From NCBI GenBank assembly GCA_020284085.1, contig JACEVL010000292.1, positions 10,001 to 74,000 on the forward strand: a stretch of DNA of 64,000 bases, in the 5' to 3' direction. Positions 30,728 through 40,279 of this stretch are shown here, in pieces. This stretch comes from Aporrectodea caliginosa. Its lineage: Eukaryota; Annelida; Clitellata; Crassiclitellata; Lumbricidae. The notes below the pieces were generated by a model that saw only the letters and a program-made list of their open reading frames with translations, made no database searches and was not told where the DNA came from. The position numbers and the translations under genes were made by a program. Within the stretch, counting starts at the first letter, position 1, and the number at the start of each line of letters is the position of its first letter.

Positions 30728-31340
30728 ATATGAATTTATGCAGTAAAATGACTCCTCCTTAAAATGTCTTCTAGAAAAATGTTGTTAGGTGAATGCTACA
30801 CAATTTAGAAGCAATCGACTTCATGCTGAACCTGCAGTTTGGCTTAATGATGGGACAATACACGGAGACGGTCCTTACTATTGACGTCTGAGAAGTACCT
30901 AAAATGCGCTACAATGTGTCGCAAAATATTATACATAGAGATATAAATGCCAAATATAATCCGTTTAGTGCATTTTGGTCTTCAATATAACTGAACTTAT
31001 TAGTAATTTCTGCAATTTACCTACATTTTTTTAAATGAACTATGTGAATGCCTAGAGAAAGAAATTATAAATTTTAAATGAGAGTTGCTGCGAGAAACCG
31101 AGGACAGAAGAGGATTGAGAAGAATCGACACCATTTTACTGAAAACCTACTACGCATTTCGATGTATGAGTTCAAGGTACAATTCCTACCTCCACCGTAT
31201 GCGAATAGTCTGGCAATGTGACTTTGTTTTGTGTCATGAAGGTATATTAATGTGATATTGTAATCACGTTTATAGGGCCTAACTATCATCCCAAGTTTTC
31301 CCAACGCTTGACACCACTGGCGAAACTATTGCGACACTCG
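30728..31340. other. Unassigned sequence
   Basis: AT-rich, with only short frames. The 76-codon minus-strand stretch at 31074-31304 shows no recognisable domain. Confidence 0.3.
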
Positions 31341-31343
31341 TAA

Positions 31344-32900
31344 AGCAGCAGCTTTATTAAGTTGGTTTCTGTTAAGGTATCTTGATAAGGACAATTTGCT
31401 GCCGACTTTTCAATCTGGTTTTCGTAAGGGCCACTCCACGTAGACCCTGTTAGTTCGCCTCCTCTCTGATATCTATGGGGCTATTGATAGGTCACAGGTC
31501 ATCCTCTTAGCATTATTTGCTGTCAGCACGGCGTTTGACACCGTCGATCACGATATCATTCTTAGGCGCCTATCTACCTCGTTTGGCCTTTCTGGTAACT
31601 TTCTTGACTGGATTGTTTCCTGCCTCCATCACCGTTCCTTCTCTGCGGTCTACGTGTCTACTAGGACTCTATGTGTTCCTGTCCCGTTTGGCCTGCCCCA
31701 GGAATCTGTGCTGGGCCATCTTCTCTAATTATATTATTTATACTGCTGATACTGGTCCTCTCCTGGCCTCTTGCTGAGCCTTGCTCTGTGCTGAACCAAT
31801 CTTATGCGGGTGACCTGAAGGCGTTTTTGCACTGTCCTGCGTCAGAAGCCATTACCGAAGCCCGGGCCATGAACCGGGCAATGGAGGCTCTCGAGGCCTG
31901 GATGTCCTCCAATCGCCTGCGGCTAAACTCATCTAAGACCCAGTTCATTTGGCTTGGCACGCGCCAGCAGCTCGCCAAAATTTATTTGGAGGTCCTTGCC
32001 CAGGAGTTCCCGCAGATTACTTTCTCACAGTGGCAAAGAAATTAATTAATTGATAAATCCAGGCAGGCTATCAACTTTATAAAATAAGATAGGCGTGTAT
32101 GTAATGAGATCGACGATCTTCATGAAAACTGCAATCTCTTAGAGAAAATAACATATCCAAAATTAAGTGGCCAAGGGCAGCATTTTGGGCCGTCATTTCA
32201 GCTCCGTACGCCATTGCTTTCTCATCCTTGGTGTCACATTAGACCAAGAACTAACGTTCACGCGGCATATCAGCCTGCTATGCCGCGATTGTGTATACCA
32301 GCTGGCAGCTGCGTCAGCTTAGAGAGGTCTTCCGTTCCTTAACCTTTAATGCTGCCTTAATGCTTATCCACTTCTTTGTTGTTTCCCGTCTTGATTATTG
32401 CAGCGCCCTCTGCGTGGGTTTTCCGGCGACTCGGGTTGGGTCTTGGGTGCTTGGTTCGGGTCTTACGCTCGGCGGCACGCTATATTGGTTGCATCCCAAG
32501 ATTCCGCCATGTTACTGACTATATGCGGGATGTCTTGCATTGGCTTCCTTTCCCACAGTGGATCGCTTACCGGATCTCTTCCTTGGTCTGGCGCTGATGT
32601 GGTCTCTGTTTATCTACAGGAAGCACCACCCTCAGCATCCAGCACCATGGTTCTCCTCGTTCTTCTAGGCAGGCTGAGGTTCTTGTCTCCCATTCACGGA
32701 CTTCTATTCTGCAGTGCCGTGCTTTTTTGTTGCTGGCCTGCAATCTGGAATGGGCTTCCTTTGGCACTATACGCCTAATGCCGAGAGCCCTTCAGATCAC
32801 GTTCTATTCTAACTTCAAGACTGTTCGGACTTCGGAGTTGGGTCGGGTGCGCTCCTAAGTAGATAATCTTGAACGGGCGCTATGTAAATCTCTGTAATGA
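31344..32900 (+). pseudogene. CR1/L2-like LINE, RT relic
   Basis: Plus-strand frames with several shifts read RYLDKDNLLPTFQSGFRKGH, VSTAFDTVDHDIILRRL (first catalytic Asp region), SSNRLRLNSSKTQFIWLGT, and then SRLDYCSALCVGFP. The FADD box has decayed to SYAGDLKAF. A segment at about 32041-32215 interrupts the frame. The 3' end has an (ATGA)n tail near 32895. It is related to, but distinct from, the LINE at 17.4-19.6 kb. Confidence 0.8.
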
Positions 32901-33230
32901 ATGAATGAATCATAATTTGCCAAAGAGCTGATGTAAAATGTTATTACTTTTAACCAAAAGATTGTCTCCAAAATGGACCATTACAAACCAACAAATAAAT
33001 TTTTTTTCTTATGCTTTAGTTAATTGCTTTGATGTTTCTAGTCTACGTTGGTTGCTGGGACTTTGCAGCTGAACCCATTTTAAAAATCAAATTATGAAAT
33101 TATAATTATAATTTTCCAAAAACTTATGTAAAATGTTATTACTTTGAATCAAAAGTTGGTCTCCAAAATGCACCATTACAAACCCCTAAACGAAAAATTT
33201 TCTTACAGCCCCTCCCCAGACCCCTCCCCT
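32900..33230. other. Duplicated ~80-bp motif in AT-rich DNA
   Basis: Two diverged copies of a block TGTAAAATGTTATTACTTT-n-AAAAG-TTG-TCTCCAAAATG-ACCATTACAAAC occur at 32931-32992 and 33125-33186. Nothing else is recognised. Confidence 0.5.
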
Positions 33231-33289
33231 CAGAGTTCTTCAAAATTGCGTAATTTTATGGAAGACCTGGCTAGCCACTTTGTGCAACC

Positions 33290-33530
33290 TAGCCCTTGGC
33301 GACCTAGCCCGTGGATCCCAGCCCGTGGACCCTTGCCCGTGGATCCTGCTAGGCCTTGGCAACCTTGTCCGTGGATCCCTGCTAGGCTTTGGCAACCTAG
33401 CCCTTGGCGACCTAGCCCGTGGATCCCTGCCCGTGGACCCTTGCCCGTGGATCCTGCTAGCCCTTGGCGACCTAGCCCGTGGATCTCTTGCCCGTGGATC
33501 CCTGCCCGTGGACCCCTGCCCCGGCTGGGT
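33290..33530. repeat. GC-rich minisatellite (CCCGTGGATCC type)
   Basis: Interleaved short units CTAGCCCTTGGCGA, CCCGTGGATCC and CCCGTGGACC are repeated about 20 times. It lies directly upstream of a TATA box and is open in several frames on both strands, which produces artefactual repetitive proteins. Confidence 0.9.
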
Positions 33531-33660
33531 ATAAATAGAGGGCGCTCTTGTGTAATTGAGAGAGGAGAGTATGCAGGGAGAGGTTCTGAGGTCTTTGTTG
33601 TTATGTGTGGATCTGATGGTTGGTGTTGAATAAAGATCGTCTTAGAACTCTGGTGTTTGA
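33530..33660 (+). promoter_or_regulatory. LTR-like promoter (TATA box and AATAAA)
   Basis: TATAAATA at 33530-33537 is followed by AATAAA at 33629-33634. This compact arrangement is typical of the U3-R part of an LTR. A plus-strand Ty3/gypsy RNase H relic follows 450 bp later. No second LTR was found, so this may be a rearranged or solo LTR. Confidence 0.5.
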
Positions 33661-34078
33661 TTCCTTCGGTGGGTGACATTGCTCGTCGACTGGCCGATGC
33701 TGAAGCCTTTCGATAGACGACGGAGGCCTTACTAACGCTCCCATCCTGAGCGACTCGCGCCTTCCCTCGCCATCCTGAGAGAAGCGGAAGACGCCTAGAG
33801 GCCGACAGCCCCGTAGTTTTTCCACAGTACTGTGTCTGAATTAAAGACAATGGAATTGGCTGCTTACCACGTGGACTTTGTTTCAAACACAGCCGAAGAA
33901 AAATCCCTACGAGCAACAGGACGAGACCAATAACTCCAACACCCAGAATTATGTTCCACACTCCCGGTTGCTCTTCTTTTTGTATAACCGAATCTGTAAA
34001 AGACATAAACTGCACTGTAAACAAACTTTAAAAAGACTTTAGAGGCAATTCAGGAAAGAAGGCATTTCCGATTTGAAA

Positions 34079-34590
34079 AAGACATTAAATTCTATTGGTC
34101 AAATGAGGCGCAACGAGCTTTCGTCGATTGAAGTCTAGATTGGCTTCTTTGCCTATGTTAAGATTTCCAGATTATATTCAGCCTTTCTTGTTGTCCGTAG
34201 ACGCTTCTCAGTCTTGTGCGGTAGGTTGTCCGTTTCAGATTTCTGATGAAATGGAGCATCCGTTCTGTTACTTGAGCCGCAAGTTGAAGATCCACGAGCT
34301 ACCGTGCTCGACTGTGGAGACGGAGGCGTTGGCGTTGGTGCTGGCTGTTTGAGAGTTAAGCATGTAAGTACTTTGGATCTGCGTCGGTTGTGGTTTACAC
34401 GGACCATAGTCCTCTTCAGTTCATCAATTCCATGGCAAAGTCGGACCAAAGTCTTCTACGTTGGAGCTTGGAACTTCAGCTATTCTCGCTGGACATTCGG
34501 CAGAGGCCGGGACGGTTTAATCTTTTACCGGACTTACTTAGCCGTCCTGTTTAGGATTTGTTTCGATGAACAGTTAGCCTACGTTGATTT
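34079..34590 (+). pseudogene. Ty3/gypsy RNase H relic
   Basis: Plus-strand frames read FYWSNEAQRAFVD, LPMLRFPDYIQPFLLSVDAS (first catalytic Asp of RNase H), FCYLSRKLKIHELPCSTVE, and, after a frameshift, YTDHSPLQFINSMAKS and RRPGRFNLLPDLLSRP. This is the end of RT and the RNase H domain of a Ty3/gypsy element distinct from the Gmr1-like copy. It is frameshifted at about 34352. Confidence 0.85.
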
Positions 34591-34617
34591 CAACTAGAAT
34601 GGACTGCTATTGGGTTT

Positions 34618-35032
34618 GCGGACAATTCGCCCCAGGAAGTTTCGCCCCCGGAAGAATCGCCCCCGAAACTATAGAAATGAAGCATCACATATTTGTTGAA
34701 TTGTAAAAGAAGTTTAATGTGCATGTTTATTTTCATCAATCTAACTTCTATTTACGCAAAGCTATTTTCATCAATCCAACTTCCATTTACGTAAAGCATT
34801 ATTTTCATCAACAGACTTCCATTTGCGCAGCCAGATAAGAAACAATAAAATTCGCTATGATAAAGGATAGGATCAATTTATCCTGTATCAGCGAATTTGA
34901 TTATTATCGCATCTGGCTGCGTAAATGATGCTTTGCGTAAATAGAAGTTGGATTGATGAAAATAAACATGCACATTAAACTTCTTTTACAATTCAACAAA
35001 TATGTGATGCTTCATTTCTATAGTTTCGGGGG
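34618..35032. mobile_element. Minisatellite foldback element C
   Basis: Arms of about 110 bp (34660 onward, and ending 35032) are near-perfect inverted repeats running from CCCCCGAAACTATAG to the TCATCAATCTAACTTC minisatellite. The centre has another hairpin (TTCGCTATGATAAAGGA / TATCAGCGAA). On the left only, a short-word array precedes the arm (GACAATTCGCCCC, GAAGTTTCGCCCCC, GAAGAATCGCCCCC). The right array is missing, so the copy is truncated. Confidence 0.85.
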
Positions 35033-35041
35033 AAATAAATA

Positions 35042-35999
35042 AATTAAAGGCAGACACCAATTTTTATTTACGGACAAAATGCTACTTAAGATTTTCAGAA
35101 ATTTGTTTGTGTCATAATTTCGCGGAAGCAGCATTCTTCAAAGATTGTTACTAACCGTTATTCCGCTGTACAGTGACGGTGCAAACACGGCTTACTGGGC
35201 GCAGTAGAAGTTTCACTTTTAATAACCAAATTGACGGCTTCTTTCTTTCCTTCCTTCTTTTTCTACCTTTCTTTCTTTCACTCCTACTTTTTCATTTGTT
35301 TTAAAATCCAACATTCAATCCTTTTTATTTTTCTTCAACCCTAATTTGCCGCCCCTGCACAAGTGCCGCACGGAGAGACTCGACTCTTCTGCCCCCATTC
35401 GGTACGCCACTCTTTGAGACCTCACTTTGAAACATCCTCCCGTTACCGACGAATCACTGCGAAAGTTCAGCCCCACAACTTCGCAACTGGGAAATGTAAA
35501 TTTTAGAGGCGTCGCTTTATATTCACAGTATCTTCTGGTGGCAGATTGATCCGATAAAAAGCGTACCTTAGCAAACATTTGATGTGGAACAGGAGAGAAT
35601 AGGGTTAAAAGAGTGAAGTCGTAAAACTCTCAAGGTATGATAACAGAGCACTAAAATAGCGCATAGAAGTGGGAGACATAACATGACCCTGTCGCTATCT
35701 TAGGAAAGACTGGAGGATGAGAAACATATCCTATTTGTCACTAGGAAACACAATTTCCACTGTAGTAATGAATTGTATCTGTAGAAGTGAGGGACTTTGC
35801 AGATGGTAGTCCCAGCGGGAGGAGACTAAACCGCGCGTACAAAGTGCTGGCTCTGGTTTGCTCTTTTTCATACATTACAAACTCAGAACCAAGGACTTAA
35901 AAATTGCTTGTAGGGATCAACACACTTATCATAGCGCCTTTTCGATGCGCTTCGAGAGAAGTGTAAATAACTCATTGCACAAAAACGTGTAGTATACAC
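35042..35999. other. Unassigned sequence
   Basis: A CT-rich stretch lies at 35235-35340 and an 87-codon minus-strand open stretch (35315-35578) has no recognisable domain. No supported gene. Confidence 0.3.
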
Positions 36000-36300
36000 T
36001 AGAGGTCTGCGGGTACAGCATTTTTGCTACCCGACCCGTACCCGTAACACAGAACCGTTACCCGTACCCGTACCCGACCCGTACTAAAAATTACTACCCG
36101 ACCCTACCCGTACCCGCGGGTATACCCGTACCCGTACAGTACCCGTCACGTCATTAGCACGCCTTCCCAAAGTCTCTATTCTACCAGGCCTACCAGGCCA
36201 ATAGGCTTACAACTCAGCATGTAGTGATAATAATAAATAGGCTGATGATAATGATGATGATAGTAGTAGTTGTTGTTGTTGTAGTAGACCTAGTAGTAGA

Positions 36301-36356
<56 letters not shown>

Positions 36357-36357
36357 C

Positions 36358-36455
<98 letters not shown>

Positions 36456-36507
36456 CAGTAGCAGTAGTAGTAGTAGTAGCAGTAGTAGTAGTAGAAGTAG
36501 TAGTAGT

Positions 36508-36541
<34 letters not shown>

Positions 36542-36917
36542 ATAGTAGCAGCAGCAGCAGCAGCAGTTGTAGTTGTAGTGGTAATAATAACAGGCAGTCA
36601 ACTTATGGAACCTGTCACATGCAACTGTTGTGCTGTCTCAATTGCATTGTACATTTTATCTCCTTGGTATATAATACTGTAACCTTGAACATACAGTAAC
36701 TGTTAATAGTACGTTGCAGACACGGCCATTGTAACGATGACATTGTAACCCCAAAACGTCACATCGGCACGGGTAAAAACCGGGTATACCCGTACCCGTG
36801 ATGACCCTACCCGTACCCGACCCGACCCGTGAAATTCGTACCCGAGCCGTACCCGACCCGCGGGTACGGGTCGGGTACGGGTAAATCCGCGGGTACGGGT
36901 ATACCCGCAGTCCCCTA
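36000..36917. mobile_element. hAT-like MITE with ACCCGT subterminal arrays
   Basis: The 8-bp duplication GTATACAC lies at 35992-35999 and 36918-36925. Termini are TAGAGGTCTGCGGG and, inverted, TAGGGGACTGCGGG. Dozens of TACCCG/CCCGAC words fill about 130 bp inside each end, in opposite orientation. The interior contains a long GTA-triplet microsatellite. Ends and target size fit the hAT superfamily; there is no transposase. Confidence 0.88.
36255..36575. repeat. (GTA)n / (GCA)n triplet microsatellite
   Basis: About 100 imperfect triplets, mostly GTA with GCA blocks near 36510-36565. It reads as poly-Val/Ala on plus and poly-Tyr/Cys on minus and is not a gene. Confidence 0.97.
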
Positions 36918-37086
36918 GTATACACTGGCATTTTCAGTACCGGGTATCGGAGCATCAAATACTGAAAATTGAAATATGCGAGTGACCATTTTGTTCGCAC
37001 AGGGTCATTGAACTCCTTTATTTCTGACAACTCATAAAGATTCCAGATTCAGTCCCTAAGTCCGATTCTTGATTCAAATTATTCAT

Positions 37087-37812
37087 TGTGTGCTGAACAT
37101 TTGTTATATGCTCATCCTTGTCTGACAACTGCACTTGTACAGCTGTTTAAGTTGTTTATTATTCATCGGTATGTGCCGTCCGCGTTTGGTCACGGCATTA
37201 TTGTTCCCTTAGTTAAGGATAAATCTCGAAATTTAAACGATGTAGACAATTATCGTGCCATCACCCTTATTCCCGTTATTTCTAAAGTGTTTGAAAATTT
37301 GCTTCTTTTAATTTGTGATGAATTTCTCAGTACTGACGAATTGCAGTTTGGTTTTAAACGTGGGATGGGTTGTACTGAAGCTATATTTGCTCTAAGGACA
37401 ACCGTCGACCATTTCACCAATAATGGTAGTTCTATATTTATGGCCTCTTTGGACATTAAAAAAGCTTTTGACAGTGTTGTACATAACAAACTGTTCGACT
37501 CTTTGTTACAAGCGGGTATACCATCCCCCATAGTATCTCTCTTAGAAAATTGGTATAGTAAATTATTGGTTAAGGTGCGCTGGGGCAGTTGCTTTTCATA
37601 CTGTTTCTCGGTGACTTCTGGTGTGAGACAAGGGAGCGTTTTATCGCCCTCCCTGTTTAACATATTCATTAATTTGTTTGTTGTGCGACTGCGCCAACTT
37701 GAAATAGGATGTCACATCAACTCGTTATTTATTGGTTGTCTGCTATATGCGGACGACATGTTGTTAATTTGCCCATCTATTAATGGGCTACAAAATATGC
37801 TTGACCTATGTA
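37087..37812 (+). pseudogene. LINE reverse transcriptase fragment, copy 1
   Basis: The plus-strand frame contains DVDNYRAITLIPVISKVFEN, GFKRGMGCTEAIFAL, ASLDIKKAFDSVVHNKLFDS, SGVRQGSVLSPSLFNIFIN and LLYADDMLLICP (catalytic YADD). It is intact within the fragment. Homology to copy 2 at 40825-41545 starts at TGTGTGCTGAACAT and ends at CTTGACCTATGTA. There it is joined to an inverted MULE transposase segment with no spacer. The clade of this LINE is not clear to me. Confidence 0.85.
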
Positions 37813-38324
37813 GCATTTTCAAAATCAGTCATGATCGTCGACGGATTCAAACCAGGGTGCAAGTTCTTCAATTCGGTCAGTATACGAACGTAGGTGTTGG
37901 TACTGCGATCACTCATCAGAACATACACCATTGGAATAACGGTTTCGTACTTAAGAACATGGATGCTGTAAATCTGTTGGAAGAGAGGAGGAGACGACTT
38001 GAAGGTTCCATCTGCGTACCAGTTCGGACAACGTGCCAACACTTCAAGATTATCCATTGTGGAAAAGATCATGAAACGCGCTGCACCAGTACCACTATCG
38101 TACAGCAGGAATCCATCGCCTTTCAACGTCTTCCTATATTCATCTGGCACAGACAGGTCGTCAAGAGTTGTTGGACTAGGCAACGGTGCCTGGTGTTTGT
38201 GACGTGCTCTGCGAATGACTTGTTTGATGCTAGATACAGTTGGTAGTTGAGCAGCCACAGCTGGAGTCACATCGTGAGATGCTGATGCAGTCGCAACGAG
38301 CAGGTGAGTTGAATCTTGACTAAC
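37813..38324 (-). CDS. MULE transposase domain exon, truncated
   Basis: The minus-strand exon starts after ATTTTAG (38325) and reads VSQDSTHLLVATASASHDVT, then LPTVSSIKQVIRRARHK, DEYRKTLKGDGFLLYDSG, CPNWYADGTFKSSPPLFQQI, VLMSDRST and STIMTDFENA. ADGTFK-x-x-P-x-x-F-x-Q is the first catalytic Asp region of the MULE (Mutator-like) transposase domain, and TDFE carries the second. The rest of the domain is lost at 37812, where the sequence joins the LINE fragment. It is phase 0 with the FLYWCH exon upstream. It may be a transposon or a derived gene; as it stands it is truncated. Confidence 0.8.
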
Positions 38325-38339
38325 CTAAAATACATAAGC

Positions 38340-38372
38340 AAGAGTTATTGTCGCCAATCCAGCTTCTATTTA
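38340..38372. repeat. Single minisatellite unit in the MULE intron
   Basis: AGAGTTATTGTCGCCAATCC then AGCTTCTATTTAA matches one unit of the TCATCAATCC family. It is followed by AATTATCTTAAATAAAATAA, similar to the TIR-proximal part of element X at 40580. Confidence 0.6.
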
Positions 38373-38384
38373 AAATTATCTTAA

Positions 38385-38560
38385 ATAAAATAATTAATCT
38401 AGCACGACTAAGAAGAACCGTTTTAAGGTGATAAAAGAACGTAAAACAGAATGTCCTAGGGAAAAGGCGAAGCTCCAGAGGAAGGCCATTCCAGGTCGAG
38501 GGACCCACCGCCGAGAAAGCCCTGTAATAATATTTAATCTGGTTTCCGCGACTTCGCTTT
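38385..38560 (-). pseudogene. CR1/L2-like LINE C-terminal scrap
   Basis: The minus-strand reading AFSAVGPSTWNGLPLELRL and FFYHLKTVLL is the conserved tail of CR1/L2-type ORF2 (x-F-x-x-x-GP-x-x-WN-x-LP). It lies inside the intron of the FLYWCH/MULE gene. Confidence 0.75.
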
Positions 38561-38624
38561 TGTGGGCGCTCTATAAATCTCGAGATTAGTATTAATAAAG
38601 ATAACACTAAGTGTCGTTACATAC

Positions 38625-38879
38625 CGCCGCGTTCTGCTTGATCTCGGCCATCACCTTCTTGCTAACCAGTTTAGCTTTATCCGGAACGTGATTGTGTTGA
38701 GTCGGCTGCTTAGTCAGAATTCCATCTTTGGAGTGACAGCGGGACTTACACTTAGCTGTACGGTATTCAGTGCACTTCCAGATTTTCTTTTCTGTTATTG
38801 TTTTTTCAAGTCTGAATGTACAACCATCGACCACTAACATTTCTCGACCTTTGTTGCTCATGACAAATTCTAGCTCCAT
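38625..38879 (-). CDS. FLYWCH zinc-finger exon of a MULE-type gene
   Basis: The minus-strand frame begins MELEFVMSNKGREMLVVDGC and continues FRLEKTITEKKIWKCTEYR, KCKSRCHSKDG and THNHVPD-like QHNHVPDKAK. This is the FLYWCH-type finger (C-x-C-x...H-x-H) common at the N-terminus of MULE-domain proteins. The exon ends GCGGCG before GTATGT and joins in phase 0 to the MULE exon at 38324. FLYWCH domains bind DNA. The ATG at 38879 opens the frame. Confidence 0.8.
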
Positions 38880-39025
38880 TCTTAAACTGCTCCTACGACG
38901 AACTGACAGTTTTTCTTGGTTCAGACTTCGATTTATATACCCTTCAGGTTTGGGGCGAATAGGGTAATCACAGACTTTCGCGTATTGACATAAGAGGTTT
39001 ACGTACCTTTACGTACCTAGCAATG

Positions 39026-39205
39026 GGCGGATATTTTTGCGACCTTTTGATAGTCGCCCTTTTGATCGTCGCCCTTGTGAACGCGCGCTCTTCTGATAGC
39101 GCGCTCTTCTGAGCGGCGCTTTTGTGAACAGGCGCCCTTTAGGAGTTCGCCCTTCCGAAGTCGCCTTTCTGATAGTCGCCCTTCCGAACTCGCCCTTCTG
39201 ATTGG
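39026..39205. repeat. Solitary short-word array (GTCGCCCTTTTGAT type)
   Basis: About 12 copies of a 13-15-bp word vary as TCGCCCTTTTGATAG, GCGCTCTTCTGATAG and TCGCCCTTCCGAAC. It begins CAATGGGCGGATATTTTTGC, similar to CAATGGGCGAATAATTTTCA inside MITE A (14197). It looks like a terminal array of the minisatellite family without its interior. Confidence 0.7.
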
Positions 39206-39419
39206 ATACCGTTATAATGTTGCATTTGTATCAATTGTTATCTAATGTTATGTTATGTGATGTAAGTCTTCGAATCAAGTCCGCCATAGCCAAGGTCCTC
39301 TGTTCGTTTCGGTGCTAAGTGCTTCCTTGTTAGCTGGTCAAATAAAGAATATACCTAAGCTATTTAACTACTATAAAGTGAACGAGACAAATAAATTATG
39401 TGACACTAGCATTTCCTAC

Positions 39420-39597
39420 CCGGCTTCGCGCGGGTTTCCCCATGCGTAATATTTAACGGTTGCAAATAAACGCTACTTACTTACTTACTATATTTGCTTA
39501 CGGGCTTCAAATATTTAAACTGTCCATTTATCTGAATGGAAACGAAATTTAGAGGTGAAATAAGTTGCCTTGCCCGTGTACCGCACGGGTCATTTTA

Positions 39598-39643
<46 letters not shown>

Positions 39644-40279
39644 ATTAGGTATTCCCCGGGCTAAATGATATTATAATTGACGAAGCTCGGCCGTTCTTCT
39701 ATTACCTTGTTGAGCTCGGCTCTTATTCTCGAGTATTTAATGGTCCATTAGTGCTCGTAATTTTTCAAGGCGAAGTCATGATTTTATGTCGAATTCACCT
39801 GATTTGCATATTTAGCCCTGCGTGACCTGAGACAAATGGCCGCCGTTATTGATATTACCATAATGTAAGAGATAAATATTACCTCGTTGAATTTTTCGAT
39901 TTCGAAATTTAAAATGTCCATATAGCGGTATTTAAAGTAAAGCATAGTTACTTACTTACAATATTTGCTGCCGAGTTTCAAATATTTAAAATATCCATAG
40001 GCCCTATATCTAAATATAAACGAAATTTAGAGGTTAAATTAATTGCTTTGCCCGTGTACCGCACGGGTTATCTCTGCCGTATAATATATTATTATTATAG
40101 GCGTATTATTTGTTCCCCGGGCTAAATATAATAGACGAAGGTCAGTCGTTCTTCTATTACCTCTTTGAGCTCGGAGTTTTTATTGTTCCGTTAGCGCTAG
40201 AAATTTTTCGAGGCGAAGTCGTGGTTTTATGATGAATGCACCTGATTTACATACATAAACCCGCCTGACGTTGTGCGTG
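39420..40279. repeat. ~478-bp tandem repeat units (CCCGTGTACCGCACGGGT)
   Basis: Two consecutive diverged units share CTTACTTAC-ATATTTGCT, TTCAAATATTTAAA-TGTCCAT, AACGAAATTTAGAGGT and CCCGTGTACCGCACGGGT (39573 and 40051, 478 bp apart). A third partial unit resumes at 42306-43110 after two nested insertions. Origin unknown; the hairpin CCCGTG-taccg-CACGGG resembles 3' ends of some non-LTR elements. Confidence 0.75.
39599..39637. repeat. (TA)n microsatellite
   Basis: About 19 TA units immediately after CACGGGTCATTTTACCA in the first 478-bp repeat unit. Confidence 0.97.

Noticed and set aside
33144..33629. 161-codon plus-strand frame with PWRPSPWIPARGPLP repeats
   Set aside because: Reads through the GC-rich minisatellite, which is open in several frames on both strands.
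36224..36682. 152-codon poly-Val/Ala frame and minus-strand Tyr/Cys frame
   Set aside because: Translation of a (GTA)n microsatellite inside a non-autonomous hAT-like MITE.
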